Source: Sesamum alatum (Eukaryota; Streptophyta; Magnoliopsida; Lamiales; Pedaliaceae). From it: DNA of 64,000 nucleotides. This document shows, one piece after another, positions 35,603-48,589 of the stretch. The notes below the pieces were generated by a model. It was not told the DNA's origin. It was given only the letters and a program-made list of their open reading frames with translations, and searched no databases. The stretch spans positions 19,018,979 to 19,082,978 of the forward strand of contig JACGWO010000011.1 of assembly GCA_034509735.1 (NCBI GenBank), read 5' to 3'. The stretch's first letter is position 1. Each line of letters starts with the position of its first letter. A program made the translations under genes and the position numbers.

Positions 35603-38600
35603 GCCTCCAATCTATTTGTGCCACTCTATTTGTATCGTAATTAATGGCCGATCAACTTTGCATGTATTCATAGATACCATACATGCATATGTCGTTGCTT
35701 ATGGCTAATTAATAATGATAAGAAAAACATATGGACAAGGCGTTAGGATTTGGTCCTTATCCTATATGTCGGCTTTGTAATAATAGATAATTTAATAAAA
35801 GGAGTGGCGTAAGTATTATCTTGTTTGTTTTAATTATTTTTTATTCATTCCCCACTATCCCAAAGTACAATTATAAAAATTCTTCAACAAATATTGATAG
35901 TAATCATATCTAGTACTATGGAAAGTACGGTGCACATTTTAGGTGTATATATAACCCCTAACTATGTGAAAGGTTCAAGGATTGGCTAGAAGGACAGACA
36001 ATCGATACAAATTAGATGTACAACAGATGAACCATCCAAACATATAGTATCTATAATTGATTACAAATTGTAAATTGAGAATGATGTGTAATAGGATTTT
36101 ATCTCTAATAAGTGAGAACTTTTGCTTCACGCATGATTAAGGAAGGAATTAGGGTTCTATGACCAATATATATCCCCAATAAACTTAACAATAAAACATC
36201 ATCACATTTCATTTTAAAATTATTCTTTGGATAGGAGGTTGAGTAATTAGGTACCATTCCATGCTTTATTGTTCCATAGAAGACTAAATTTATATGGAAG
36301 CCAAGTGACTGAAATTGGTTAATAATTGAATGAACTAACCTTGAATTAAAATTAAATCTTGCATAATGATTCAATAAGAAAATTTAACTTTTGATGATTA
36401 TGTGAGTTACCCAATAATGGTGTTGATTATATAAATTGAAGAAATTCCATTTGTATGAGTTACGGCTCAAAGCATGAATAAAAATGGAGTTGTTTTAATG
36501 TAAATTACCCAAAGAGTTTCATGCTTCTCTGTTAGCCTAGGCACAAAATTAGTTTAGCTTTAGAAGATGGTGATTAGATTTGGAGAATTTTATTATTTCA
36601 TTTTTGTATGACAATATGTATCTGTGTATTATTTTCTTAATTTGAAAATTCTTTAAATGTATGACTGAAAACCCCATGTATGTACTTGTTATAGTGTGAA
36701 TGTACGGGCTATGCTGAAAAAATTGCAAAATGCTACTTGGAACACGCAAAAAGACAATATAAAATATTCAGAGTTCTTGCATTATAAGTTACATTAGCAA
36801 AATATTTTAACTTCTAACTGTGAATTGTGATAATTTTCCTATAAGCGGACAAGAAGAAAATTATGTTTATTTTTCACTTCAAATGATTATATTTTTAAAA
36901 TAACTATATGGACATGTTTTAGACAACATAGCAATATGAATATGCAGTGCAAGCAAAACTAGATCATAATTGTCCAACTGGTCTTATGGTTAGAAAACTA
37001 CTTAGTATCTGTCACATAATAGTACACGCAACAAGAATACAATGGGAAAAATAAAGAATTTTAATTCAATTTTGAAAATTATTATTATATTGCTTTTCAA
37101 AATCAAGAAATTCATAATTTAAGTTACAATTTGTTCTGGTAAAATGTTTTTCATTTTTACTGAAAATTAAAAGGTAACATTAACAATCTGGTAGGTAATA
37201 TGATATATTTTGAATGGAAGCCATTATGATTAATTTAATGATGCATTAGACACAAAAGTTTCTTATTTGCCTGTCATGAATATAGAACAAAGTTAAATTC
37301 GATAGATGAAAATATTAGTCTTACTTACGAAGTACGTAACTAATATCATTAAGGACTAAATTATAATCTTACTATAGCAGATAAGTTTATTTCTTAATTG
37401 TCATTATTATGAATTTAGTCAAGTTGAAGATAGAACTCAATCAAACAAAATAGAATAGGCGATCTATTCTTTTAAAAGGTTTATATGACAAATAAAGAAT
37501 ATTAGACCATCTCAACAATTTGTTGCGTGTTATGAATTGTACTCATTATTTGGATTCAAGATAATTATCTTTGCAACTGGTAATGATTTAGTTATACAAG
37601 CTATTTTATGAGAAATAAAAATAGTGACACTTTAAATACATGTAGTGCTTTTTAATTAACACACCAAGGTGAGGCAACTATATCTAATTATCATATGTTG
37701 TTAAGAAGGTGTAATATTTGAACGTAATATTATAAATATTAAATTCAAATAAAGATTTTCCATTTAAGTAAATATTCTCAAATATTATAGAACAATGAAT
37801 TAACTTTTGGATATTGATAATAAGTTAAAGTTAATTTTAATGTGTTTTCTTTTTAAAAAATTAATAATCTATCATCAAGAAGCAAATAGAAACCTTCATT
37901 TGATGAGTTAGATGTTTCGTTAGTATAAACCCTCAATTATGAAATACTATAACACAATAACTAGAAAGGAAGTCTCGAAGGGTATGAAGTTGCTTGATTG
38001 ACAAAGATACGTAAAATAGGAAAATGAAGATCAAACCTTTATTTTGTTACTTAACCTTACACTATTCTTATTTAGCCAAACGGACAACAAAATATACCAG
38101 GTTAGGTAAAACTAAGATTGTTTATTTTAATTTCTCATTTAAAAATATTATCTAAAATTTATGCTTTGGCGTGGCTATTACGACAAACCTCAAGGTGCAA
38201 GTTGTCCAAATCAAAAGGAGAACATTACCAACTACAACTACCAAAAGAGAACATAGAGCGCAGGTGCATTATCAGTAGCATATAGCCAAACCTCACATAT
38301 ATTATGAAACAACAAAAGCAGCTACACCTCCTAAATATAGTTATTATTTTTATCTTACAACGGGAGGTATTCAGTTTTACCACTAATTTAAGATGGGATC
38401 AGCATTCTTTATAGATTCTGGGTTGATAATATTTTTAAAATTACGTTAAATGTAAGAAGAATAATATATGGATTAATATAATTGTTGTAACAGAGTTAAA
38501 CCTTGCAAAGTTTCCATCCAATAAAATTTAGACTCACACAAGAAGATATGACAACAACAACACTCGATTGAGAATGTCTAGAAAAAGTTTAGTCACATTC

Positions 38601-39192
38601 GAGTTGGAAAAATATTTTTACGATGAAATTTAAAAGATGAAGCAAAGTTATTAGTCACATCTAGGGCTTTTCACAGAGCACAAGCATTCAATTCAAAGTA
38701 GCCGGTTGATTACTTATTAGGGAGAACTAAATGGAGACCTTATGAATGGGTAATTGTGCTTAGTAAAGACATGCCGTGATGCTCGGGTCATACTTACAAG
38801 AGAAAGGGTTGAGCTGTGCTATAATTCTAGGATAAGGATAGTACCATATCTAATATATTTGTTTAATTAGCTCTTGTAAGGAGTACCAATAGATGATACT
38901 ATCCATATTAAAATATGGTTTAGTGAAATTCATTTTTATACCAAGCCTAGGAAGAATTGTATATACACATATCACCATTACTATTCATAAACTTAGCCAC
39001 AACTCTATTGTACTAGCACTAACCTGAATAATGCCTTCCCTACTATAAATAATGAAGTTATGTTCTGCGAGTAGTATTCAAGTGTCGTTAATCTCTAGTT
39101 TTCATTTGCCTATAATAAGCATACGATTGGCACATTTCAACAATGTCCATTTCTAGTATTTCCAAGAAGTAGCAGTATACGAAACAACTATA

Positions 39193-39809
39193 ATGGAATC
39201 CATAAGTGGCTTTGTTCTACTATCAATGTTGTTAGTTATGAATTACATGAATATTGGAGAGGCTCGTCACCTCTCGGATATTAACTTTGGTGAAGTCCAC
39301 CCTAGACCTCTCGTAGAGCAAAAAATACCCCCGGAAGCTATTTGTTCTCTGGTCGGTGGATGTCAACGATCAACTATTGCCTCTAGCATTGAGAATGACC
39401 CAAGTACGAGGGATCTGGAAGGTAAAACAAGGCCAAGTCAAGTCAATCACAGTCACCTTGGAGAAGAAAAGATCCCCATAGAAGTTATATGTTCTCTTCA
39501 GGGTGGTTGCCAACGATCAACCATGGTTTCGAACATTGAAATTCACCCTGGTATAAAAGGATCTAGAAGAAAGAAACAAGCTCAAATTATGTTGGCCTTA
39601 GTCAACTTGGGGAAGAGAAAATACCACCAGAAGCAATTTGTTCTCTTGTTGGTGGTTGTCAACGGTCAACTAGTAGATCAAATACTTTTATTCACCCAAG
39701 TGACAAGGATCTGAAAGAAAAGGCTAACTCAATTGCTGTCAACCTCAGTCGTCTTGGATACGAAAAGATTCCCCCTGAAGTTATTTGTTCTCTGGTTGGT
39801 GGTTGTTAA
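39193..39809 (+). pseudogene. Copy 5, secreted four-core repeat protein (frameshifted after core 2)
   Basis: Begins MESISGFVLL (Ala2 to Glu). Cores 1 and 2 are intact, core 2 being EVICSLQGGC. Two one-base gains in A runs (ATAAAAGG, GAAAGAAAC) shift the frame after residue 120, giving an unrelated tail and stop at 39712-39714. The remainder of the gene is still recognisable to 39809. Both lesions lie in homopolymers and could be sequencing errors, though the net shift of two bases makes both needing correction less likely. Confidence 0.8.
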
Positions 39810-41055
39810 GCCTCCAATCTATTTGTGCCACTCTATTTGTATCGTAATTAATGCCGATCAACTTTGCATGTATTCATAGATACCATACATGCATATGCCG
39901 TTGCTTATGGCTAATTAATAATGATAAGAAAAACATATGGACAAGGCGTTAGGATTTGGTCCTTATCCTATATGTGGGCTTTGTAATAATAGATAATTTA
40001 ATAAAAGGGGTGGCGTAAGTATTATCTTGTTTTTTTTAATTATTTTTTATTCATTTCCCACTATCCCAAAGTACAATTATAAAACTTCTTCAACAAATAT
40101 TGATAGTAATCATATCTAGTACTATGGAAAGTACGGTGCACATTTTAGGTCTATATATAACCCCTAACTATGTGAAAGGTTCAAGGATTGGCTAGAAGGA
40201 CAGACAATCGATACAAATTAGATCTACAACAGATGAACCATCCAAACATATAGTATCTATAATTGATTACAAATTGTAAATTGAGAAAGATGTGTACTAG
40301 GATCTTATCTCTAATAAGTGAGAACTTTTGCTTCACGCATGATTAAGGAAGGAATTAGGGGTCTATGACCAATATATATCCCCAATAAACTTAACAATAA
40401 AACATCATCACATTTCATTTTCAAATTATTCTTTGGATAGGAGGTTGAGTTAGGTACCATTCCATGCTTTATTGTTCCATAGAAGACTAAATTTATATGG
40501 AAGCCAAGTGACTGAAATGGGTTAATATTTGAATGAACTAACTTTGAATTAAAATTAAATCTTGCATAATGATTCAATAAGAAAATTTAACTTTTGATGA
40601 TTATGTGAGTTACCCAATAATGGTGTTGATTAATATAAATTGAAGAAATTCCATTTGTATGAGTTAAGGCTCAAAACATGAATAAAAAATGGAGTTGTTT
40701 TAATGTAAATTACCCAAAGAGTTTCATGCTTCTCTGTTAGCCTAGGCACAAAATTAGTTTAGCTTTAGAAGATGGTGATTAGATTTGGAGAATTTTATTA
40801 TTTCATTTTTGTATGACAATATGTATCTGTCTATTATTTTCTTAATTTGTAAATTCTTTAAATGTATGACCGAAAACCCCATGTATGTACTTGTTATAGT
40901 GTGAATGTACGGGCTATGCTGAAGAATTGCAAAATGCTACTTGGAACACGCAAAAAGACAATATAAAATATTCAGAGTTCTTGCATTATAAGTTACATTA
41001 GCAAAATATTTTAACTTCTAACTGTGGATTGTGATAATTTTCCTATAAGCTGACA

Positions 41056-41555
41056 NNNNNNNNNNNNNNNNNNNNNNNNNNNNNNNNNNNNNNNNNNNNN
41101 NNNNNNNNNNNNNNNNNNNNNNNNNNNNNNNNNNNNNNNNNNNNNNNNNNNNNNNNNNNNNNNNNNNNNNNNNNNNNNNNNNNNNNNNNNNNNNNNNNNN
41201 NNNNNNNNNNNNNNNNNNNNNNNNNNNNNNNNNNNNNNNNNNNNNNNNNNNNNNNNNNNNNNNNNNNNNNNNNNNNNNNNNNNNNNNNNNNNNNNNNNNN
41301 NNNNNNNNNNNNNNNNNNNNNNNNNNNNNNNNNNNNNNNNNNNNNNNNNNNNNNNNNNNNNNNNNNNNNNNNNNNNNNNNNNNNNNNNNNNNNNNNNNNN
41401 NNNNNNNNNNNNNNNNNNNNNNNNNNNNNNNNNNNNNNNNNNNNNNNNNNNNNNNNNNNNNNNNNNNNNNNNNNNNNNNNNNNNNNNNNNNNNNNNNNNN
41501 NNNNNNNNNNNNNNNNNNNNNNNNNNNNNNNNNNNNNNNNNNNNNNNNNNNNNNN
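41056..41555. other. Assembly gap of exactly 500 N
   Basis: The 500 undetermined bases fall in the spacer between copies 5 and 6. The equivalent segment in the copy 4-5 unit (36852-37186) is about 335 bp, so 500 is a placeholder size. Either about 335 bp is missing, or one or more whole units have been collapsed. Confidence 0.95.
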
Positions 41556-43567
41556 TCTGGTAGGTAATATGATATATTTTTGAATGGAAGCCATTATGAT
41601 TAATTTAATGATGCATTAGACACAAAAGTTTCTTATTTGGCTGTCATGAATATACAACAAAGTTAAATTCGACAGATGAAAATATTAGTCTTACTTACGA
41701 AGTACGTAACTAATATGATTAAGGACTAAATTATAATCTTACTATAGCAGATAAGTTTATTTCTTATTTGTCATTATTATGAATTTAGTCAAGTTGAAGA
41801 TAGAACTCGATCAAACAAAATAGAATAGGCGATCTATTCTTTTAAAAGGTTTATATGACAAATAAAGAATATTAGACCATCTCAACAATTTGTTGCGTGT
41901 TATGAATTGTACTCATTATTTGGATTCAAGATAATTATCTTTGCAACTAGTAATGATTTAGTTATAACAAGCTATTTTATGAGAAATAAAAATAGTGACA
42001 CTTTAAATACATGTAGTGCTTTTTTATATTAACACACCAAGGTGAGGCAACTATATCTAATTATCATATGTTGTTATGAAGGTGTAATATTTGAACGTAA
42101 TATTATAAATATTAAATTCAAATAAAAATTTTCCATTTAAGTAAATATTCTCAAATATTATAGAACAATGAATTAACTTTTGGATATTGATAATAAGTTA
42201 AAGTTAATTTTAATGTGTGTTCTTTTAAAAAATTAATAATCTAGCATCAAGATGCAAATAAAAACCTTCATTTCACGAGTTAGATGTTTCATTAGTATAA
42301 ACCCTCAATTATGAAATACTATAACACAATAACTAGAAAGGAAGTCTCGAAGGGTATGAAGTTGCTTGATTGACAAAGATACGTAAAATAGGAAAATGAA
42401 GATCAAACCTTTATTTTGTTATTTAACCTTACACTATTCTTATTTAGCCAAACGGACAACAAAATTTACCAGGTTAGGTAAAACTAAGATGGTTTATTTT
42501 AATTTCTCATTTAAAAATATTATCTAAAATTTATGCTTTGGCGTGGCTATTACGACAAACCTCAAGGTGCAAGTTGTCCAAATCAAAAGGAGAACATTAC
42601 CAACTACAACTACCAAAAGAGAACATAGAGCGCAGGTGCATTATCAGTAGCTTATAGCCAAACCTCACATATATTATGAAACAACAAAAACAGCTACACC
42701 TCCTAATATATAGTTATTATTTTTTATCTTACAACGGGAGGTATTCAGTTTTACCAATAATTTAAGATGGGACCAGCATTCTTTATAGATTATGGGTTGA
42801 TAATATTTTAAAATTACGTTAAATGTAAGAAGAATAATTTATGGATTAATATAATTGTTGTAACAGAGTTAAACCTTGCAAAAGTTTCCATCCAATAAAA
42901 TTTAGACTCACACAAGAAGATATGACAACAACAACACTCGATTGAGAATGTCTAGAAAAAGTTTAGTCACATTCGAGTGGAAAAATATTTTTACGATGAA
43001 ATTTAAAAGATGAAGCAAAGTTATTAGTCACATCTAGAGCTTTTCACAGAACACAAGCATTCCATTCAAAGTAGCCGGTTGATTACTTATTAGAGAGAAC
43101 TAATAAATGGAGACCTTATGAATGGGTAATTGTCCTTAGTAAACACATGCCGTGATGCTCGGGTCATACTTACAAGAGAAAGGGTTGAGCTGTGCTATAA
43201 TTCTAGGATAAGGATAGTACCATATCTAATATATTTGTTTAATTAGCTCTTGTAAGGAGTACAATAGATGATACTATCCATATTAAAATATGGTTTAGTG
43301 AAATTCATTTTTATACCAAGCCTAGGAAGAATTGTATATACACATATCACCATTACTATTCATAAACTTAGCCACAACTCTATTATACTAGCACTAACCT
43401 GAATAAGGCCTTCCCTACTATAAATAATGAAGTTAGGTTCTGCGAGTAGTATTCAAGTGTCGTTAATCTCTAGTTTTCATTTGCCTATATAAGCATACGA
43501 ATGGCACATTTCAACAAAGTCCATTTCTAGTATTTCCAAGAAGTAGCAGTATACGAAACAAACTATA

Positions 43568-44183
43568 ATGGCATCCATAAGTGGCTTTGTTCTACTATCA
43601 ATGTTTGTTACTTATGAATTACATGAATATTGGAGAGGCTCGTCACCTCTCGGATATTAACTTTGGTGAAGTCCACCCTAGACCTCTTGTAGAGGAAAAA
43701 ATACCCCCGGAAGCTATTTGTTCTCTGGTCGGTGGATGTCAACGATCAACTATTGCCTCTAGCATTGAGAATGACCCAAGTACGAGGGATCTGGACGGTA
43801 AAACAAGGCTAAGTCAAGTCAATCAAAGTCACCTTGGAGAAGAAAAGTTCCCCATAGAAGTTATATGTTCTCTTCCGGGTGGTTGCCAACGATCAACCAT
43901 GGTTTCGAACATTGAAATTCACCCTGGTATAAAGGATCTAGAAGAAAAAACAAGCTCAAATTATGTTGGCCTTAGTCAACTTGGGGAAGAGAAAATACCA
44001 CCAGAAGCAATTTGTTCTCTTGTTGGTGGTTGTCAACGGTCAACTAGTAGATCAAATACTTTTATTCACCCAAGTGACAAGGATCTGAAAGAAAAGGCTA
44101 ACTCAATTACGGTCAACCTCAGTCGTCTTGGAGACGAAAAGATTCCCCCTGAAGCTATTTGTTCTCTGGTTGGTGGTTGTTAA
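43568..44183 (+). pseudogene. Copy 6, secreted four-core repeat protein (frameshift in signal peptide)
   Basis: One extra T at about 43605 (ATGTTTGTTA against ATGTTGTTA) breaks the signal peptide. All four cores and the C-terminus are otherwise intact in one frame to the TAA at 44181-44183. Core 2 is of the PIEVICSLPGGC type shared with copies 10 and 11. If the extra T is an assembly error, this would be a fifth functional gene. An internal ATG after the shift would give a protein lacking the signal. Confidence 0.8.
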
Positions 44184-47100
44184 GCCTCCAATCTATTTGT
44201 GCCACTCTATTTGTATCGTAATTAATGCCGATCAACTTTGCATGTATTCATAGATACCATACATGCATATATCGTTGCTTATGGCTAATTAATAATGATA
44301 AGAAAAACATATGGACAAGGCGTTAGGATTTGGTCCTTATCCTATATGTCGGCTTTGTAATAATAGATAATTTAATAAAAGGAGTGGCGTAAGTATTATC
44401 TTGTTTTTTTTAATTATTTTTTTATTCATTCCCCACTATCCCAAAGTACAATTATAAAACTTCTTCAAACAAATATTGATAGTAATCATCTCTAATACTA
44501 GTGAAAGTACGGTGCACATTTTAGGTCTATATATAACCCCTAACTATGTGAAAGGTTCAAGGATTGGCTAGAAGGACAGACAATCGATACAAATTAGATC
44601 TACAACAGATGAACCATCCAAACATATAGTATCTATAATTGATTACAAATTGTAAATTGATAAAGATGTGTAATAGGATCTTATCTCTAATAAGTGACTA
44701 CTTTTGCTTCACGCATGATTAAGGAAGGAATTAGGGGTCTATGACCAATATATATCCCCGATAAACTTAACAATAAAACATCATCACATTTCATTTTCAA
44801 ATTATTCTTTGGATAGGAGGTTGAGTAATTAGGTACCATTCCATGCTTTATTGTTCCATAGAAGACTAAATTTATATGGAAGCCAAGTGACTGAAATGGG
44901 TTAATATTTGAATGAACTAACCTTGAATTAAAATTAAATCTTGCATAATGATTCAATAAGAAAATTTAACTTTTGATGATTATGTGAGTTACCCAATAAT
45001 GGTGTTGATTATATAAATTGAAGAAATTCCATTTGTATGAGTTAAGGCTCAAAACATGAATAAAAATGGAGTTGTTTTAATGTAAATTACCCAAAGAGTT
45101 TCATGCTTCTCTGTTAGCCTAGGCACAAAATTAGTTTATCTTTAGAAGATGGTGATTAGATTTGGAGAATTTTATTATTTCATTTTTGTATGACAATATG
45201 TATCTGTCTATTATTTTCTTAATTTGAAAATTCTTTAAATGTATGACCGAAAACCCCCATGTATGTACTTGTTATAGTGTGAATGTACGGGCTATGCTGA
45301 AAAATTGCAAAATGCTACTTGGAACACGCAAAAAGACAATATAAAATATTCAGAGTTCTTGCATTATAAGTTACATTAGCAAAATATTTTAACTTCTAAC
45401 TGTGGATTGTGATAATTTTCCTATAAGGTGACAAGAAGAAAATTATGTTTATTTTTCACTTCATATGATTATATTTTTAAAATAATTATATGGACATGCT
45501 TTGGACAACATAGTAATATGCATACGCAGTGCAAGCAAAACTAGATCATAATTGTCCAACTGGTCTTATGGTTGGAAAACTACTTAGTATCTGTCACATA
45601 ATAGTACACGCAACAAGAATACAATGGGAAAAAATAAAAAATTTTAATTCAATTTTGAAAATTATTATTATATTGCTTTTCAAAATCAAAAAATTCATAA
45701 TTTAAGTTACAATTTGTTCTGGTAAAAATGTTTTTCATTTTTACTGAAAATTAAAAGGTAACATTAACAATCTGGTAGGTAATATGATATATTTTGAATG
45801 GAAGCCATTATGATTAATTTAATGATGCATTAGACACAAAAGTTTCTTATTTGCCTGTCATGAATATACAACAAAGTTAAATTCGACAGATGAAAATATT
45901 AGTCTTACTTACGAAGTACGTGACTAATATCATTAAGGACTAAATTATAATCTTACTATAGCAGATAAGTTTATTTCTTAATTGTCATTATTATGAATTT
46001 AGTCAAGTTGAAGATAGAACTCGATCAAACAAAATAGAATGGGCGATCTATTCTTTTAAAAGGTTTATATGACAAATAAAGAATATTAGACCATCTCAAC
46101 AATTTGTTGCGTGTTATGAATTGTACTCATTATTTGGATTCCAGATAATTATCTTTGCAACTGGTAATGATTTAGTTATACAAGCTATTTTATGAGAAAT
46201 AAAAATAGTGACACTTTAAATACATGTAGTGCTTTTTATATTAACACACCAAGGTGAGGCAACTATATCTAATTATCATATATTGTTACGAAGGTGTAAT
46301 ATTTGAACGTAATATTATAAATATTAAATTCAAATAAAGATTTTCCATTTAAGTAAATATTCTCAAATATTATAGAACAATGAATTAACTTTTGGATATT
46401 GATAATAAGTTAAAGTTAATTTTAATGTGTTTTCTTTTAAAAAATTATTAATAATCTAGCATCAAGAAGCAAATAAAAACCTTCATTTCATGAGTTTGAT
46501 GTTTCATTAGTATAAACCCTCAATTATGAAATACTATAACACAATAACTAGAAAGGAAGTCTCGAAAGGTATGAAGTTGCTTGATTAATAAAGATACGTA
46601 AAATAGGAAAATGAAGATCAAACCTTTATTTTGTTACTTAACCTTACACTATTCTTATTTAGCCAAACGGACAACAAAATATACCAGGTTAGGTAAAACT
46701 AAGATGGTTTATTTTAATTTCTCATTTAAAAATATTATCTAAAATTCATGCTTTGGCGTGGCTATTACGACAAACCTCAAGGTGCAGGTTGTCCAAATCA
46801 GAAGGAGAGGATTACCAACTACATCTACCAAAAGAGAACATAGAGCGCAGGTGCATTATCAGTAGCTTATATCCAAACCTCACATATATTATGAAACAAC
46901 AAAAGCAACTATACCTCCTAAATATAGTATTATTTTTATTTTACAACGGCGGCTATTCAGTTTTACCAATAATTTATGATGGGATCAGTATTCTTTATAG
47001 ATTATGGGTTGACAATATTTTAAAATTACGTTAAATGTTAGAAGAATTATTTATGGATTCATATAATTGTTGTAACTAAGTTAAACCTTGCAAAGTTTCC

Positions 47101-47630
47101 ATCCAATAAAATTTAGACTCACACAAGAAGATATGGCAACAACAACACTCGATTGTAGATGTCTAGAAAAAGTTGAGTCACATTCGAGTGGAGAAATATT
47201 TTAATGATGAAATTTAAAAGATTAAGCAAAGTTATTAGTCACATCTAGAGCTTTTCGCAGAGCACAAGCATTCAATTCAAAGTAGCCGGTTGATTACTTA
47301 TTAGAGAGAGCTAATAAATGGAGACCTTATGAATGGGTAATTGTCCTTAGTAAAGACCTACCGTGATGCTCGGGTCATACTTACAAGAGAAAGGGTTGAG
47401 CTGTGCTATAATTCTAGGATAAGGATAGTACCATATCTAATATATTTATTTAATTAGTTCTTGTAAGGAGTACCAATAGATGATACTATCCATATTAATA
47501 CATAGTTTAGTGAAATACATTTTTATACCAAGCCTAGGAAGAATTGTATATACACATATCACCATTACTATTCATAAACTTAGCCACAACTCTATTATAC
47601 TAGCACTAACCTGAATAAGGCCTTCCCTAC

Positions 47631-47638
47631 TATAAATA
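47631..47638 (+). promoter_or_regulatory. TATA box (distal) of copy 7
   Basis: TATAAATA; a second TATATAAG is at 47698-47705, 73 bp before the ATG. Confidence 0.6.
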
Positions 47639-47778
47639 ATGAAGTTAGGTTCTGCAAGTAGTATTCAAGTGTCGTTAATCTCTAGTTTTCATTTGCCTAT
47701 ATAAGCATACGAATGGCAAACTTCAACAATGTCCACTTCTAGTATTTCCAAGAAGTAGCAGTATACGAAACAAATATA

Positions 47779-48393
47779 ATGGCATCCATAAGTGGCTTTC
47801 TTCTACTATCAATGTTGTTAGTAATGAATTACATGAATATTGGAGAGGCTCGTCACCTCTCGGATATTAACTTTGGTCAAGTCCACCCTAGACCTCTCGT
47901 AGAGGAAAAAATACCCCCGGAAGCTATTTGTTCTCTGGTCGGTGGATGTCAACGATCAACTATTGCATCTAGCATTGAGAATGACCTAAGTACGAGGGAT
48001 GTGGATGGTAAAACAAGGCCAAGTCAAGTCAATCACAGTCACCTTGGAGAAGAAAAGATCCCCACAGAAGTTATATGTTCTCTTATGGGTGGTTGCCAAC
48101 GATCAACCATGGTTTCGAACATTGAAATTCACCCTGGTATAAAGGATCTAGAAGAAAAAACAAGCTCAAATTATGTTGGCCTTAGTCAACTTGGGGAAGA
48201 GAAAATACCACCAGAAGCAATTTGTTCTCTTGTTGGTGGTTGTCAACGGTCAACTAGTAGATCAAATACTTTTATTCACCCAAATGACAAGGATCTGAAA
48301 GAAAAGGCTAACTCAATTGCGGTCAACCTCAGTCGTCTTGGAGATGAAAAGATTCCCCCTGAAGCTATTTGTTCTCTGGTTGGTGGTTGTTAA
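47779..48393 (+). CDS. Copy 7, secreted four-core repeat protein (intact, 204 aa)
   Basis: Single exon, family unrecognised. Signal peptide 1-24 (MASISGFLLLSMLLVMNYMN, cleavage likely after GEA). Cores: EEKIPPEAICSLVGGC (42-57), EEKIPTEVICSLMGGC (91-106), EEKIPPEAICSLVGGC (140-155) and DEKIPPEAICSLVGGC (189-204). Period is exactly 49 residues. Three linkers start QRST and contain a conserved P-x2-[RK]-D pattern (LSTRD here, with Pro to Leu). No Cys lies outside the cores. The 5' flank has two TATA boxes and the 3' flank an AATAAA. Differences from other intact copies fall mainly in linkers and in core 2. Secretion is inferred from the signal; function is unknown. Confidence 0.9.
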   Translation: MASISGFLLLSMLLVMNYMNIGEARHLSDINFGQVHPRPLVEEKIPPEAICSLVGGCQRSTIASSIENDLSTRDVDGKTRPSQVNHSHLGEEKIPTEVICSLMGGCQRSTMVSNIEIHPGIKDLEEKTSSNYVGLSQLGEEKIPPEAICSLVGGCQRSTSRSNTFIHPNDKDLKEKANSIAVNLSRLGDEKIPPEAICSLVGGC

Positions 48394-48583
48394 GCCTCCA
48401 ATCTATTTGTGCCACTCTATTTGTATCGTAATTAATGCCGATCAACTTTGCATGTATTCATAGATACCATACATGCATATATCGTTGCTTATGGCAAATT
48501 AATAATGATAAGAAAAACATATGGACAAGGCGTTAGGATTTGGTCCTTATCCTATATGTCGGCTTTGTAATAATAGATAATTT

Positions 48584-48589
48584 AATAAA
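48584..48589 (+). terminator. AATAAA polyadenylation signal of copy 7
   Basis: AATAAA in TTTAATAAAAGG, about 190 bp downstream of the stop. Confidence 0.55.

Noticed and set aside
41043..41594. Minus-strand ORF of 183 codons
   Set aside because: It runs through the 500-N gap and has no real sequence.
43581..44183. An intact-looking 200-codon gene in copy 6
   Set aside because: Its first codon is GTG in the wrong signal-peptide frame. Relative to the family it is a one-base frameshift, so it is listed as a pseudogene unless resequencing removes the extra base.
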